Assembly: GCA_034429715.1 (NCBI GenBank)
Contig: DAOUFR010000040.1
Span: forward strand, 1-43,153
Origin: CAIMUM01 sp034429715
GTDB taxonomy: Bacteria; Chloroflexota; Dehalococcoidia; GIF9; UBA5629
Reading direction: 5' to 3'
DNA length: 43,153 bases
This document shows positions 34,675 through 42,497 of this stretch, in pieces; the first letter of the stretch is position 1, and every line of letters starts with the position of its first letter. Position numbers and translations under genes: made by a program. The notes beneath the pieces are model-generated. The model made no database searches. It saw only the letters and a list, made by a program, of their open reading frames with translations, and was not told where the DNA came from.

Positions 34675-35865
34675 ATGTTTTTAGATGAAACTCATCTTCA
34701 GTTGCAGAAAACAGCCAGAGACTTTACGGAAAAAGAGGTTATTCCTATTGCCAGTGAATGCGATCATGCATTTGAACGGGACAAGCGCGCGTCGCACATA
34801 CCGGAGAACATAATAAGAAAGATGGGAGACCTGGGATTCTACGGGATCCGCACAGCAGTGGAGGACGGTGGCGCCGGACTGGGGCATCTTGCGTTGGTTG
34901 TAGTGGCCGAAGAATTGGCCAGAGGCTGGCTGTCCGTCGGCAGTTGTTTTTCCAGAAACGAAGCCTCACTCGCGATGGTAGTTCAACCCGGACGCGAAAA
35001 GCTTAGAAAGAAATATCTAAGCGGTCTGCTTTCAGGTGAGATTCAAACGGCCATGGCCAACTCGGAAGCAGATGCGGGGTCGGATGCAGCCAATATAAAA
35101 TGCGCGGCGCACAAGTCCGGCGATAAGTGGATTATTGACGGTCAAAAAATGTGGTGCACAAATGCCGACAGGGCAAATCTGATGCACGTATTGGTAAGGA
35201 CCGACCCGCAGATCACACCGGGCAAGAAGCACAGGGGAATCAGCTGGCTCCTGGTGGAAAAGAAACCGTGGGATAACTCCGATCCCCGTTTTGTTATTAC
35301 CGAGCTGGACACTGTCGGATACCACGGCATGGGCACTTATCAGGTGGACTTCTCGGATTACCCGGTCCCAGAGGAGAACCTGTTTGGAGATGAGGGCAGG
35401 GCTTTCAAACTGTTGATGACTGGTTATGAAACAGCCCGCATACAGTTTGCCGGCAGATGCCTCGGTGTGGCGCGTGCAGCATTTGAAAGAGCGCTGACAT
35501 ACGCCACGCAGCGTATCCAGTTTGACGTTCCTATAGCAAGCTTCCAGGCAGTCCGTTTCAGGCTGGCGGATATGGCAACCGGCATCGAGGTATGCCGCCA
35601 GTACGCATATTATGCAGCCATGAAAAAAGATTCCGGAGTGAGATGTGACCTGGAGGCAGGGATGGCCAAATTATTCGCTGCTGATATGGTCATGAAAGTG
35701 GCGTGGGAGGCTCTCCAATTGCATGGCGGATACGGATATACCAGAGACCTTCCGCTGGAGAGATACTGGAGGGATGCTGCCATGCTGCCTATCGGGGAAG
35801 GTACCCAGGAAATTCAAAGGGGCATCATTTCAGCCAGACTTCTGGAAAGAGTCAGCGGCAAATAA
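34675..35865 (+). CDS. Acyl-CoA dehydrogenase family protein
   Basis: This 396-aa FAD enzyme introduces a 2,3-double bond into an acyl-CoA. The FAD/substrate segment ANSEADAGSDAANI near residues 127-140, MWCTNADRANLMHVLVRT, the helical GRCLGVARAAFERAL and the C-terminal LHGGYGYTRDLPLERYWRDA followed by GEGTQEI (catalytic-position Glu375) are all present. Family members in comparable operons oxidise methylsuccinyl-CoA or isovaleryl-CoA. The strong GAAAGGAGTG site lies seven bases before the ATG. It lies 34 nt after the first MaoC gene and 26 before the second, which suggests oxidation followed by hydration. Substrate undetermined. Confidence 0.93.
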   Translation: MFLDETHLQLQKTARDFTEKEVIPIASECDHAFERDKRASHIPENIIRKMGDLGFYGIRTAVEDGGAGLGHLALVVVAEELARGWLSVGSCFSRNEASLAMVVQPGREKLRKKYLSGLLSGEIQTAMANSEADAGSDAANIKCAAHKSGDKWIIDGQKMWCTNADRANLMHVLVRTDPQITPGKKHRGISWLLVEKKPWDNSDPRFVITELDTVGYHGMGTYQVDFSDYPVPEENLFGDEGRAFKLLMTGYETARIQFAGRCLGVARAAFERALTYATQRIQFDVPIASFQAVRFRLADMATGIEVCRQYAYYAAMKKDSGVRCDLEAGMAKLFAADMVMKVAWEALQLHGGYGYTRDLPLERYWRDAAMLPIGEGTQEIQRGIISARLLERVSGK

Positions 35866-35891
35866 CGAATCGACGGTTATGGAGTGAAGAA

Positions 35892-36401
35892 ATGGGTGTT
35901 ACAAGAGCCATAAATTACTACGAGGATTTTGAGATAGGTGACAAGATCCGTCACCAGCGCGGCCGCACCGTGACCGAGATGGACAACGTGATGTTCACCC
36001 AGTTGGGCCTGAACACAGCGGAAGGACATTTTAACGAAGATTTCATGAGTAAAATCCGCATAGGTACATGGGGTGGGACAAGGATAGTGGTCGGCAGTTT
36101 CACCATCGGACTCGTTATCGGACTGGCGGCTGAAGATATCAGCGAGAACGCCCTGGCGGAGGTAGCTCTGGATAAAATCAGGCTTCAGACGCCCGTGGTA
36201 CATGGTGACACTCTCTATGCGGAATCCGAAGTGCTGGGTAAGGAGGACACGGATTTATTCAAGGGCGCCGGCATCATCCATTTCAAAGTCACCGGTAAAA
36301 ACCAGGAAGGTAAAGTCGTGTTTGAAGGGGAGAAAAAGACCGTGATAAAGAAACGGTCTTTCTATTTGAAAGACGACGAAAAATTCTGGCCGCATAAATG
36401 A
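35892..36401 (+). CDS. MaoC-family hydratase-like protein, second copy
   Basis: This 169-aa hotdog protein is related to the first copy: YYEDFEIGDKIRHQRGRTVTEMDNVMF, GLAAEDISENALAEVALDKI, GDTLYAESEVLG and VTGKNQEGKVVFEG. Where related enzymes have Asn (or Asp) plus His, it has Asn41 and His46, so it keeps the catalytic-type pair that the first copy lacks. The open frame continues upstream to 35703 inside the dehydrogenase gene; ATG 35892 with GGAGTGA just before it is the true start. It may work alone or as a heteromer with the first copy to hydrate a mesaconyl- or itaconyl-type CoA ester. Confidence 0.85.
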   Translation: MGVTRAINYYEDFEIGDKIRHQRGRTVTEMDNVMFTQLGLNTAEGHFNEDFMSKIRIGTWGGTRIVVGSFTIGLVIGLAAEDISENALAEVALDKIRLQTPVVHGDTLYAESEVLGKEDTDLFKGAGIIHFKVTGKNQEGKVVFEGEKKTVIKKRSFYLKDDEKFWPHK

Positions 36402-36466
36402 CCCTCGCGCGGGGGTATACAGGCTACAAATATCTTATTTATTAATCGACGTGGAGGAGGTTACTT

Positions 36467-37357
36467 ATGAAGCTCAGGCGAAGCAGCCTCAGCGTGCCGG
36501 GTAACAGCGTTAAGATGCTGACGAAATCAGCGGAGAGCCAGGCAGATTGCATTGTTATAGACCTTGAGGATTCCGTGCCCGTTTCGCAGAAGGAAAAGAC
36601 ACGTGAGCAACTCCCGGGAACGCTCAAACAGCTCAACTTTGGGCAGAAAGAACTTGCCGTCAGGATAAACAGCCTGCCTACAGGATTTGCACATCTGGAC
36701 CTGGTACAGGTTATTAAAGCTGATCCGGACGCCATAGTGATTCCCAAGGTGGAGTCACCAGAGGACATTATATTTGTCGACCGTTTGCTCACCTCGCTGG
36801 AAAGCAACGGGGCCGGGACAAAGAAAGTTACGCTACAGGCGATCATCGAGACTGCGAAAGGTATCCAGGCTGTCGATGAGATATCCAGGTCCAGTCTTCG
36901 TCTTACCGCCCTGATTTTCGGGATAGGGGACTACCTGGCAGATACCGGAGCCAGGATCACGGCGTGGACCGATGAGATATCCACCATGTGTATTTATCCA
37001 CGCTCAAGGATACTGATTGCGGCGACGGCCGCAAGTATCGATGCGATCGACAGTGTTTATCCGGATTTCAAGGACGCCGACGGGTTAAGAGCCGAGTCAC
37101 AAAAGGGTGCAAGGATGGGTTTCAAAGGGAAATGGGCCATCCATCCTGCACAGATTGAAGTAATCAACGAGTCTTTCACGCCGACCATGGATGAGTTCCG
37201 AAGAGCCAAGAGCATGGTACAGGCGTATGAAAAGGCCAGGGAACAGGGGAAGGGGGCAATTGCCATCGATGACAAAATGATCGACGAGGCAGCTATCAAG
37301 ATTGCCCGGAAGCTATGTGACATGGCGAAACATCTCGGGCTGTGGGACAAAATTTGA
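36467..37357 (+). CDS. HpcH/HpaI aldolase family CitE-like CoA-ester lyase
   Basis: This 296-aa TIM-barrel protein matches the CitE/malyl-CoA/citramalyl-CoA lyase group, which cleaves a 3-hydroxyacyl-CoA into acetyl- or propionyl-CoA and an oxoacid. SLSVPGNSVKMLTKSAES, ADCIVIDLEDSVPVSQKEKT (metal and CoA site), LAVRINSLPTG, AIVIPKVESPEDI, AIIETAKGIQAVDEI, ALIFGIGDYLAD and WAIHPAQIEVINESFTP appear in the family order. GGAGGAGG lies about eight bases before the ATG. It is in the middle of the CoA-ester operon, 65 nt after the second MaoC gene. Citramalyl-CoA, malyl-CoA or methylmalyl-CoA are all possible substrates. Confidence 0.92.
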   Translation: MKLRRSSLSVPGNSVKMLTKSAESQADCIVIDLEDSVPVSQKEKTREQLPGTLKQLNFGQKELAVRINSLPTGFAHLDLVQVIKADPDAIVIPKVESPEDIIFVDRLLTSLESNGAGTKKVTLQAIIETAKGIQAVDEISRSSLRLTALIFGIGDYLADTGARITAWTDEISTMCIYPRSRILIAATAASIDAIDSVYPDFKDADGLRAESQKGARMGFKGKWAIHPAQIEVINESFTPTMDEFRRAKSMVQAYEKAREQGKGAIAIDDKMIDEAAIKIARKLCDMAKHLGLWDKI

Positions 37358-37373
37358 ACGCGGGAGGTTATTG

Positions 37374-38600
37374 ATGCCCAAATACAGCATTTTGAAAGGC
37401 ATACGAGTAATTGATATCACGCTGGCCCTGGCAGGGCCATTCGCCATGCAGATCCTGGCGGACCTTGGTGCGGAAGTGATTAAACTTGAGCCGCCGTTCG
37501 TGGGAGATGTCACGAGAGAGACAGTGCCAAATCTGGGCGATAAGGGCGGTTACTATTTCCTTGCACTAAACCGCAATAAAAAGAGCATGGCAATCGATTT
37601 GCAGACCGAATCCGGCCAGCAGGCGTTTAAGGAACTGGTCAAGGTTTCCGATATATTTTTTTCAAATCTAAGACCGAAAGGATTGGAGCATCTCGGGATC
37701 AATTATGAGAACCTGCGAAAAATAAATCCATCGATCATTTTCTGCGGTCTCAGTGCTTTTGGTAAAGAGGGCCCGTATGTGGACTATCCCGCATTCGATG
37801 ACATTGTCCAGGCGATGAGCGGCATCATCAGTCTCACGACCGATGATAACGGAGCGCCGGTCAGGACCGCTGTTGGAAGCAGTGATATTTCGGCTGCGGT
37901 GTTTAGCGTAATTGGGATTCTTTCAGCCCTGTATAAACGCAAAGAGACGGGCAAGGGAATGGAAATAAGTACCAGCATGCTGGATGCCAGCATGGCATTT
38001 ATACCCCAGCTCTTCGAATACTATTTTGTGAGTAAACAACTGCCACCTCAAATGGGCAGCAAACATTCGGCCATAGCAGGCTTCGGGTACTTCAAAACCC
38101 TTGATGGCTATGTGGCACTGGGGCCGTGCTGGTCGAGGATTACACGCGCAATCAATAAAGAGGAACTTGCGGAAGATGAACGTTTCAAAGAACCGATAAA
38201 CCGCTTTTTTCACAAGAATGAATTGAATGCAGAAATTCAAGAGTTTTTCAAACAGCTAACCACGGACGACCTGATGAATATATTGCGGGCGGAAGATATC
38301 CCTGCCGGGCCTGTGCGAAACCTGGAACAGATGGCATCTGATCCACAGGTGGAATTCGACAGGGCTATCAGGACGATCAAGGATCCTGTGCGGGGTGAAT
38401 TGAGGTTTATAGACTGCCCGATCAGGATGTCAGGCCTTCCGGAGGATGAGCATTTGCCCCCGCCTCAAGTGGGACAGCACACGGATGACATATTGTCCAA
38501 TTTACTCCACTTCTCGAGTGATCAGATCAACAGGTTTAAGGACGAAGCCGAGAAACACTCAAAGACTTTGGTGGATAACTCCGTGCGCCGCAGATTATGA
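37374..38600 (+). CDS. Class III (CaiB/BaiF family) CoA-transferase
   Basis: This 408-aa enzyme transfers CoA between acids, activating the pathway substrate without ATP. The opening LKGIRVIDITLALAGPFAMQ, LADLGAEVIKLE, ALNRNKKSMAIDLQ, FSNLRPKGLEHLGINY and the catalytic-Asp segment PAFDDIVQAMSG (Asp142) are all present, as is the C-terminal GPVRNLEQMASDPQV. The frame extends to 37302, but ATG 37374 follows GGGAGGT by four bases and is preferred. It lies 16 nt after the lyase gene. Relatives include succinyl-CoA:citramalate, itaconate and mesaconyl C1-C4 CoA transferases; the exact donor cannot be told. Confidence 0.93.
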   Translation: MPKYSILKGIRVIDITLALAGPFAMQILADLGAEVIKLEPPFVGDVTRETVPNLGDKGGYYFLALNRNKKSMAIDLQTESGQQAFKELVKVSDIFFSNLRPKGLEHLGINYENLRKINPSIIFCGLSAFGKEGPYVDYPAFDDIVQAMSGIISLTTDDNGAPVRTAVGSSDISAAVFSVIGILSALYKRKETGKGMEISTSMLDASMAFIPQLFEYYFVSKQLPPQMGSKHSAIAGFGYFKTLDGYVALGPCWSRITRAINKEELAEDERFKEPINRFFHKNELNAEIQEFFKQLTTDDLMNILRAEDIPAGPVRNLEQMASDPQVEFDRAIRTIKDPVRGELRFIDCPIRMSGLPEDEHLPPPQVGQHTDDILSNLLHFSSDQINRFKDEAEKHSKTLVDNSVRRRL

Positions 38601-38654
38601 AAAAGTTAGTGATCGGTCGTCTTCAACAGTTATTAGCAATGCGGAGGTCGTGAG

Positions 38655-40034
38655 ATGCAGATTACGTATAAATTTGTCGATCATATCATCGGTACAAAGT
38701 TCGAAGATCTCGGTGTCGATGTTGTTGAGAGTGTTAAGAAACAGGTACTGGATACTCTGGCGACGGCCCTGGGAGGAGGTTCCAGCGAGGGCATCCGGGA
38801 AGTCTACGAGATTGTAAAGGATTGGGGAGGGAAAAAAGAGAGCAGCGTAATCAATTTCGGAGGTAAGTTCCCCGCGCCCAATGCGGTCATGGTGAACGCC
38901 GCCATGGCCCACGCGCTCGACTATGACGATACACATGAGATTGCCCGCATACATTGCGCTGTCGTATCAGTGCCCACGGCCCTTGCCGTTGCTCAGGCGG
39001 TTGGCGGGGTATCCGGAAAGGAATTAATAACCGCTATTGCCCTTGGCGTGGATTTTCATTGCCGCATGGGTATGGCGGCTAAGATTGCCAGGCCTAACGT
39101 TCTTCAGGGCGGATGGCACTTTACCACGATGTTCGGGTACCTTGCCGCGACTGCTGTCGCAGGCAGGCTTTACGGCCTGGATAGGGAGAAGCTGATCAAC
39201 GCCCTCGGCATAGCCTATCATCAGACTTCCGGAAATCTGCAATGCATTTCGGAGGGAGCATTGACCAAGAGGATGGGGCCAGGCCTAGCTGCCAGGGCTG
39301 GAATCATGTCTGCCCAGATGGCATCCAGAGGGATAACCGGCGCAAAAGACATCATTGAGAGTGAAATCGGTATATTCAAGCTTTATCACGCCGGCTATGA
39401 CGAAGGGGTCCTGCTGGACGGGCTGGGTAATAAATTCGCAAGCACAGGCACAAGCTTTAAACCATATCCGTGCTGCAGGATAAATCATCCTTTCCTCGAT
39501 GGGATGTTGAAGGTGGTCGTCGACAATGACATCAAGCCGGAGGACGTAATTGAGATCGTACCGGAAACCCCGACTGTGGCGATGCTCTTGTGCGAGCCAG
39601 TGGAAGCGAAGACAAAACCCAAGAACATTGTCGACAGTCAGTTCAGCCTGCCCTGGTCGCTGGCCTGTGCTGTGGTGAGAAGAAAGGCGGAATTGGATGA
39701 GTACAGCAACGAAGCTCTGAAGGATGTTGCCCTGATAGAGATGGCCTGCAAGGTAAAACCGCATGCGGATGATGCTATCGTGGCCAGTTTGGAAACGCCC
39801 GTAAAGATAACAGTTAAGACAAAACGAGGAGACTTCATAGCCACAACTTCCGGGCATGTATTGGGCAGCCCGGAAAATAGCCTGTCTCTTGATTTCCTGG
39901 AAGACAAATTTATGAACTGCGCTGCACACGCGGTCAAGCCCCTGACCCGGCAGGATATGAAAAAGGTGATCAGCTCCATCAGGCAGCTTGAGGTGTCCAG
40001 GGATGCCGGCGCAGTGATCAATCCCCTGTGCTGA
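38655..40034 (+). CDS. MmgE/PrpD family protein, first tandem copy
   Basis: This 459-aa protein belongs to the family of 2-methylcitrate dehydratase (PrpD), cis-aconitate decarboxylase and iminodisuccinate epimerase. The helical-domain motif AMAHALDYDDTHE (near residues 85-97) and the conserved SVPTALAVAQAVGGVSGKEL, GWHFTTMFGYLAATAVAGRL and YPCCRINHPFLDG blocks define it. GGAGGTCGTGAG precedes the ATG. It lies 54 nt after the CoA-transferase gene and is followed 55 nt later by a close paralogue. Family members act on free dicarboxylates or tricarboxylates, so this could feed or branch the CoA-ester route. Confidence 0.9.
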   Translation: MQITYKFVDHIIGTKFEDLGVDVVESVKKQVLDTLATALGGGSSEGIREVYEIVKDWGGKKESSVINFGGKFPAPNAVMVNAAMAHALDYDDTHEIARIHCAVVSVPTALAVAQAVGGVSGKELITAIALGVDFHCRMGMAAKIARPNVLQGGWHFTTMFGYLAATAVAGRLYGLDREKLINALGIAYHQTSGNLQCISEGALTKRMGPGLAARAGIMSAQMASRGITGAKDIIESEIGIFKLYHAGYDEGVLLDGLGNKFASTGTSFKPYPCCRINHPFLDGMLKVVVDNDIKPEDVIEIVPETPTVAMLLCEPVEAKTKPKNIVDSQFSLPWSLACAVVRRKAELDEYSNEALKDVALIEMACKVKPHADDAIVASLETPVKITVKTKRGDFIATTSGHVLGSPENSLSLDFLEDKFMNCAAHAVKPLTRQDMKKVISSIRQLEVSRDAGAVINPLC

Positions 40035-40089
40035 ATGCATGAATCGACTTTATGAGAGTTTAATTTAACGTTAGGAGTGAAATACGAGC

Positions 40090-41469
40090 ATGAAGAAAAC
40101 GTATGAACTGGTGGACTTTGTTGTTGATCTCAAATACAGGGACCTGGACAGTAATGTAGTCGATTGTACCAAGAAGCAGGTATTCGACACGCTGGCTACG
40201 ATGCTGGGTGGCAGCACTAAAGAAGGCGTGCTCCCGCTCTATGAGTTGACAAAGGACTGGGGTGGTAAAAAGGAGAGCAGTGTGGCCGTTTTCGGAGGGA
40301 AGTTCCCTGCGCCGAATGCTGCTATGGTGAACGGCGCTATGGCGCACGCTCTGGACTATGACGACATTCACGATACCGCAGTAGTCCATACCGCCGTCGT
40401 GGCCATACCTTCGGCATTTGCAGTTGCGCAGGCCATTGGAAATGTATCAGGGAAGGACCTGATAACGGCAATTGCAGCCGGTGTCGATATACACTGCCGT
40501 TTCGGTTCAGCCACCAAGAAAGCCAAGGCGGACCTTCCCGAAGGCGGCTGGCACTGGACCCCGCTCTTCGGCTATTTCAGCAGCGCGGCAATAGCGGGCA
40601 AATTGTACGGCTTCGACCGGGAAAAAATGATCAATGGTTTTGGCATCGCCTATCACCAGTGCGCGGGCAATCTGCAGGCCGTCGTAGATGGTTCAGTCAT
40701 GAAAAGAATCGGTCCCGGCCTGGCGGCCAGGGGAGGAATACTGGCGGCTCTGATGGCGGGAAAGGGAATAACCGGCGCCAAGGACATTGTCGAGAGCGAG
40801 ATCGGTATTTTCAAGCTTTACCATGCAGGATATGACGAAAAAGCATTGCTGGACGGTCTGGGACACAAGTTCGGCACAACGGCGAACAGCTTCAAGCCGT
40901 ACCCCTGCTGCCGCGGTATTCATCCCTTCGTTGATGGTGTGTTGGAGCTTGTAAAGAAGAACGATATCAAGCCCGATGAGGTGGAAGCGATAATACCCGT
41001 TGTGTCCATTATTAATAACCACCTTTGTGAGCCAAGTGAGATTAAGACGCAACCACGCAACGTGGTGGATACACAGTTCAGCCTCCCCTGGGCGCTTGCC
41101 TGTGCGGTTGTGCGTAGAAAGGCCGGGCTGGATGAGTTCACCGATGCTGCTCTCGGTGATAAGGCCGTCATGGCCATGGCCAAAAAGGTGAAGCATGAGG
41201 TTGATTCTTCATCGAAAGACGATTTAATCGGTCTATCAGTCAAGGTCAAAATAGTGACGCGCAGAGGGGATTTCGAGATAAATACCGGCCCTATGCTGGG
41301 AAGCCCGGAAAACACCCTGACTTTCGATATGCTGGAAGAGAAATTCAATGATTGCGCCAACCATGCTGCAAAGCCGGTTGCAAAGAAAAATTTGAAAGAG
41401 GTAAGCAACCTGGTCAGAAGGTTGGAAGAGGTGGAGGACGCAGGGAAAATATTATCGTTGCTGGTCTGA
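40090..41469 (+). CDS. MmgE/PrpD family protein, second tandem copy
   Basis: This 459-aa protein has the same length as its upstream neighbour and aligns along its whole length without obvious gaps: KFPAPNAAMVNGAMAHALDYDD, VAIPSAFAVAQAIGNVSGKD, GWHWTPLFGYFSSAAIAGKL, KGITGAKDIVESEIGIFKLY and YPCCRGIHPFVDG. It is clearly a tandem duplicate that has diverged at many positions, including around the likely active site (Ile-His-Asp versus Thr-His-Glu after the DYDD motif). The two may form a heteromer or handle related isomers. GGAGTGA lies before the ATG at 40090. A 12-nt gap separates it from the next gene. Confidence 0.9.
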   Translation: MKKTYELVDFVVDLKYRDLDSNVVDCTKKQVFDTLATMLGGSTKEGVLPLYELTKDWGGKKESSVAVFGGKFPAPNAAMVNGAMAHALDYDDIHDTAVVHTAVVAIPSAFAVAQAIGNVSGKDLITAIAAGVDIHCRFGSATKKAKADLPEGGWHWTPLFGYFSSAAIAGKLYGFDREKMINGFGIAYHQCAGNLQAVVDGSVMKRIGPGLAARGGILAALMAGKGITGAKDIVESEIGIFKLYHAGYDEKALLDGLGHKFGTTANSFKPYPCCRGIHPFVDGVLELVKKNDIKPDEVEAIIPVVSIINNHLCEPSEIKTQPRNVVDTQFSLPWALACAVVRRKAGLDEFTDAALGDKAVMAMAKKVKHEVDSSSKDDLIGLSVKVKIVTRRGDFEINTGPMLGSPENTLTFDMLEEKFNDCANHAAKPVAKKNLKEVSNLVRRLEEVEDAGKILSLLV

Positions 41470-41481
41470 AGGAGGAATATT

Positions 41482-42363
41482 GTGTTAGCACAGGTATTAC
41501 TTACTCCGGCTGAGTCCAAGAAATTGATAGCAAAGGCCATCGCCGGTATGGACGGGGTCAAGAAGGCTTTAAAGAAAGGATTGATAGTGCTCCATCCCAG
41601 CAGCAGTAGCCATTTTGTGGTGGAGGAAATACTCGGATTTAAGCCGCCTACTGAAGCATGGGTATGCGGGGTAGCCAGCCCGCGCGGCATGTGCTTTGAG
41701 GTGGGTGTTTTTCTGGCCACACAGAAGTTCGCTGCTGCAGTAACTTCCGATCCCGGGACCTTCCCGCATTCATGGGTTATAAAAGACGGTAAATTTTCGG
41801 CGGGAGAGGCACTATCGAGTCTGCTCGAGCAAATGGGCCCCGGTGATTTCTATATCAAGGGAGTCAACGCTGTAGATCCGCAGGGAAATGTCGGTGTGCT
41901 GGTCGGGAATCTGGTTGAGGGTGGGACTATCGGCCGGGTCATGTCCGCTCAAAGGAAAAATGGTTTTCAAATTATCTGGCCCGTCGGTATGGAAAAACTA
42001 ATCCCAATTTCCATCCAGCAGGCGGTACAGGAGGTGAAAAAATCTGCCATAGATTATTCCATGGGCATGCCTGCCGGCCTGTTCCCATGCACGGGTGGAA
42101 GGAAAATCGATGAGATGGAGGCTATTAATATATTGTCCGGGGCCGAAGCGGTGCCCATCTCTGCCGGGGGATTGGGGGGAGCTGAGGGGGCAATCACATT
42201 AATGATAAAAGGTGATGAAGCCAGTGTAAAGAAGGCAATTAGCTTTGTCGAACAATCTAAAGGAGCTATATCGCCGCGGGTACGCCTGGCTAATTGCGGT
42301 CAATGCATAGCCAACGGGATAACCTGTAAAAACATGGATAAGAAACCCTGGGTCGTTTTTTAA
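41482..42363 (+). CDS. Conserved-looking protein of unknown family with C-terminal cysteine motif
   Basis: This 293-aa protein was not recognised. It is soluble-looking, with a moderately hydrophobic alpha/beta pattern: an N-terminal helix, SSSSHFVVEEIL, GDFYIKGVNAVDPQGNVGVLVGN-type glycine-rich strands, and SAGGLGGAEGAITLMIKGDE. The C-terminus carries Cys272-x2-Cys275-x6-Cys282, a possible metal or Fe-S site. GTG at 41482 is the start, with GGAGG seven bases upstream. It follows the second MmgE/PrpD gene by 12 nt and is therefore part of the operon, with a role in the same pathway inferred. It could be an enzyme, a carrier or a regulator. Confidence 0.6.
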   Translation: MLAQVLLTPAESKKLIAKAIAGMDGVKKALKKGLIVLHPSSSSHFVVEEILGFKPPTEAWVCGVASPRGMCFEVGVFLATQKFAAAVTSDPGTFPHSWVIKDGKFSAGEALSSLLEQMGPGDFYIKGVNAVDPQGNVGVLVGNLVEGGTIGRVMSAQRKNGFQIIWPVGMEKLIPISIQQAVQEVKKSAIDYSMGMPAGLFPCTGGRKIDEMEAINILSGAEAVPISAGGLGGAEGAITLMIKGDEASVKKAISFVEQSKGAISPRVRLANCGQCIANGITCKNMDKKPWVVF

Positions 42364-42378
42364 CAATCATCTTATATG

Positions 42379-42392
42379 TTTCATATATGAAA
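42379..42392. promoter_or_regulatory. Perfect 14-base palindrome before the transporter gene
   Basis: TTTCATATATGAAA is perfectly self-complementary and lies in the 134-base gap before the MFS gene. It could be an operator for a dimeric regulator, or chance in AT-rich sequence. Confidence 0.3.
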
Positions 42393-42497
42393 TGGCAGCT
42401 GAAATATTGAATTAATAAGGAGGTTGCAGGTCGGGAATTGTTATAAACACGTGGTGCTGTTGTAGATGCAAATTAAATTATTCAAAGGAGAGAATGA

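Noticed and set aside
35703..35891. Upstream extension of the second MaoC gene
   Set aside because: It lies inside the acyl-CoA dehydrogenase gene in another frame, and ATG 35892 has a good ribosome site.
34164..42363. A complete 3-hydroxypropionate bicycle or methylcitrate cycle
   Set aside because: No malonyl-CoA reductase, propionyl-CoA synthase, carboxylases or citrate synthase are visible; only the dicarboxylyl-CoA enzyme types are present.
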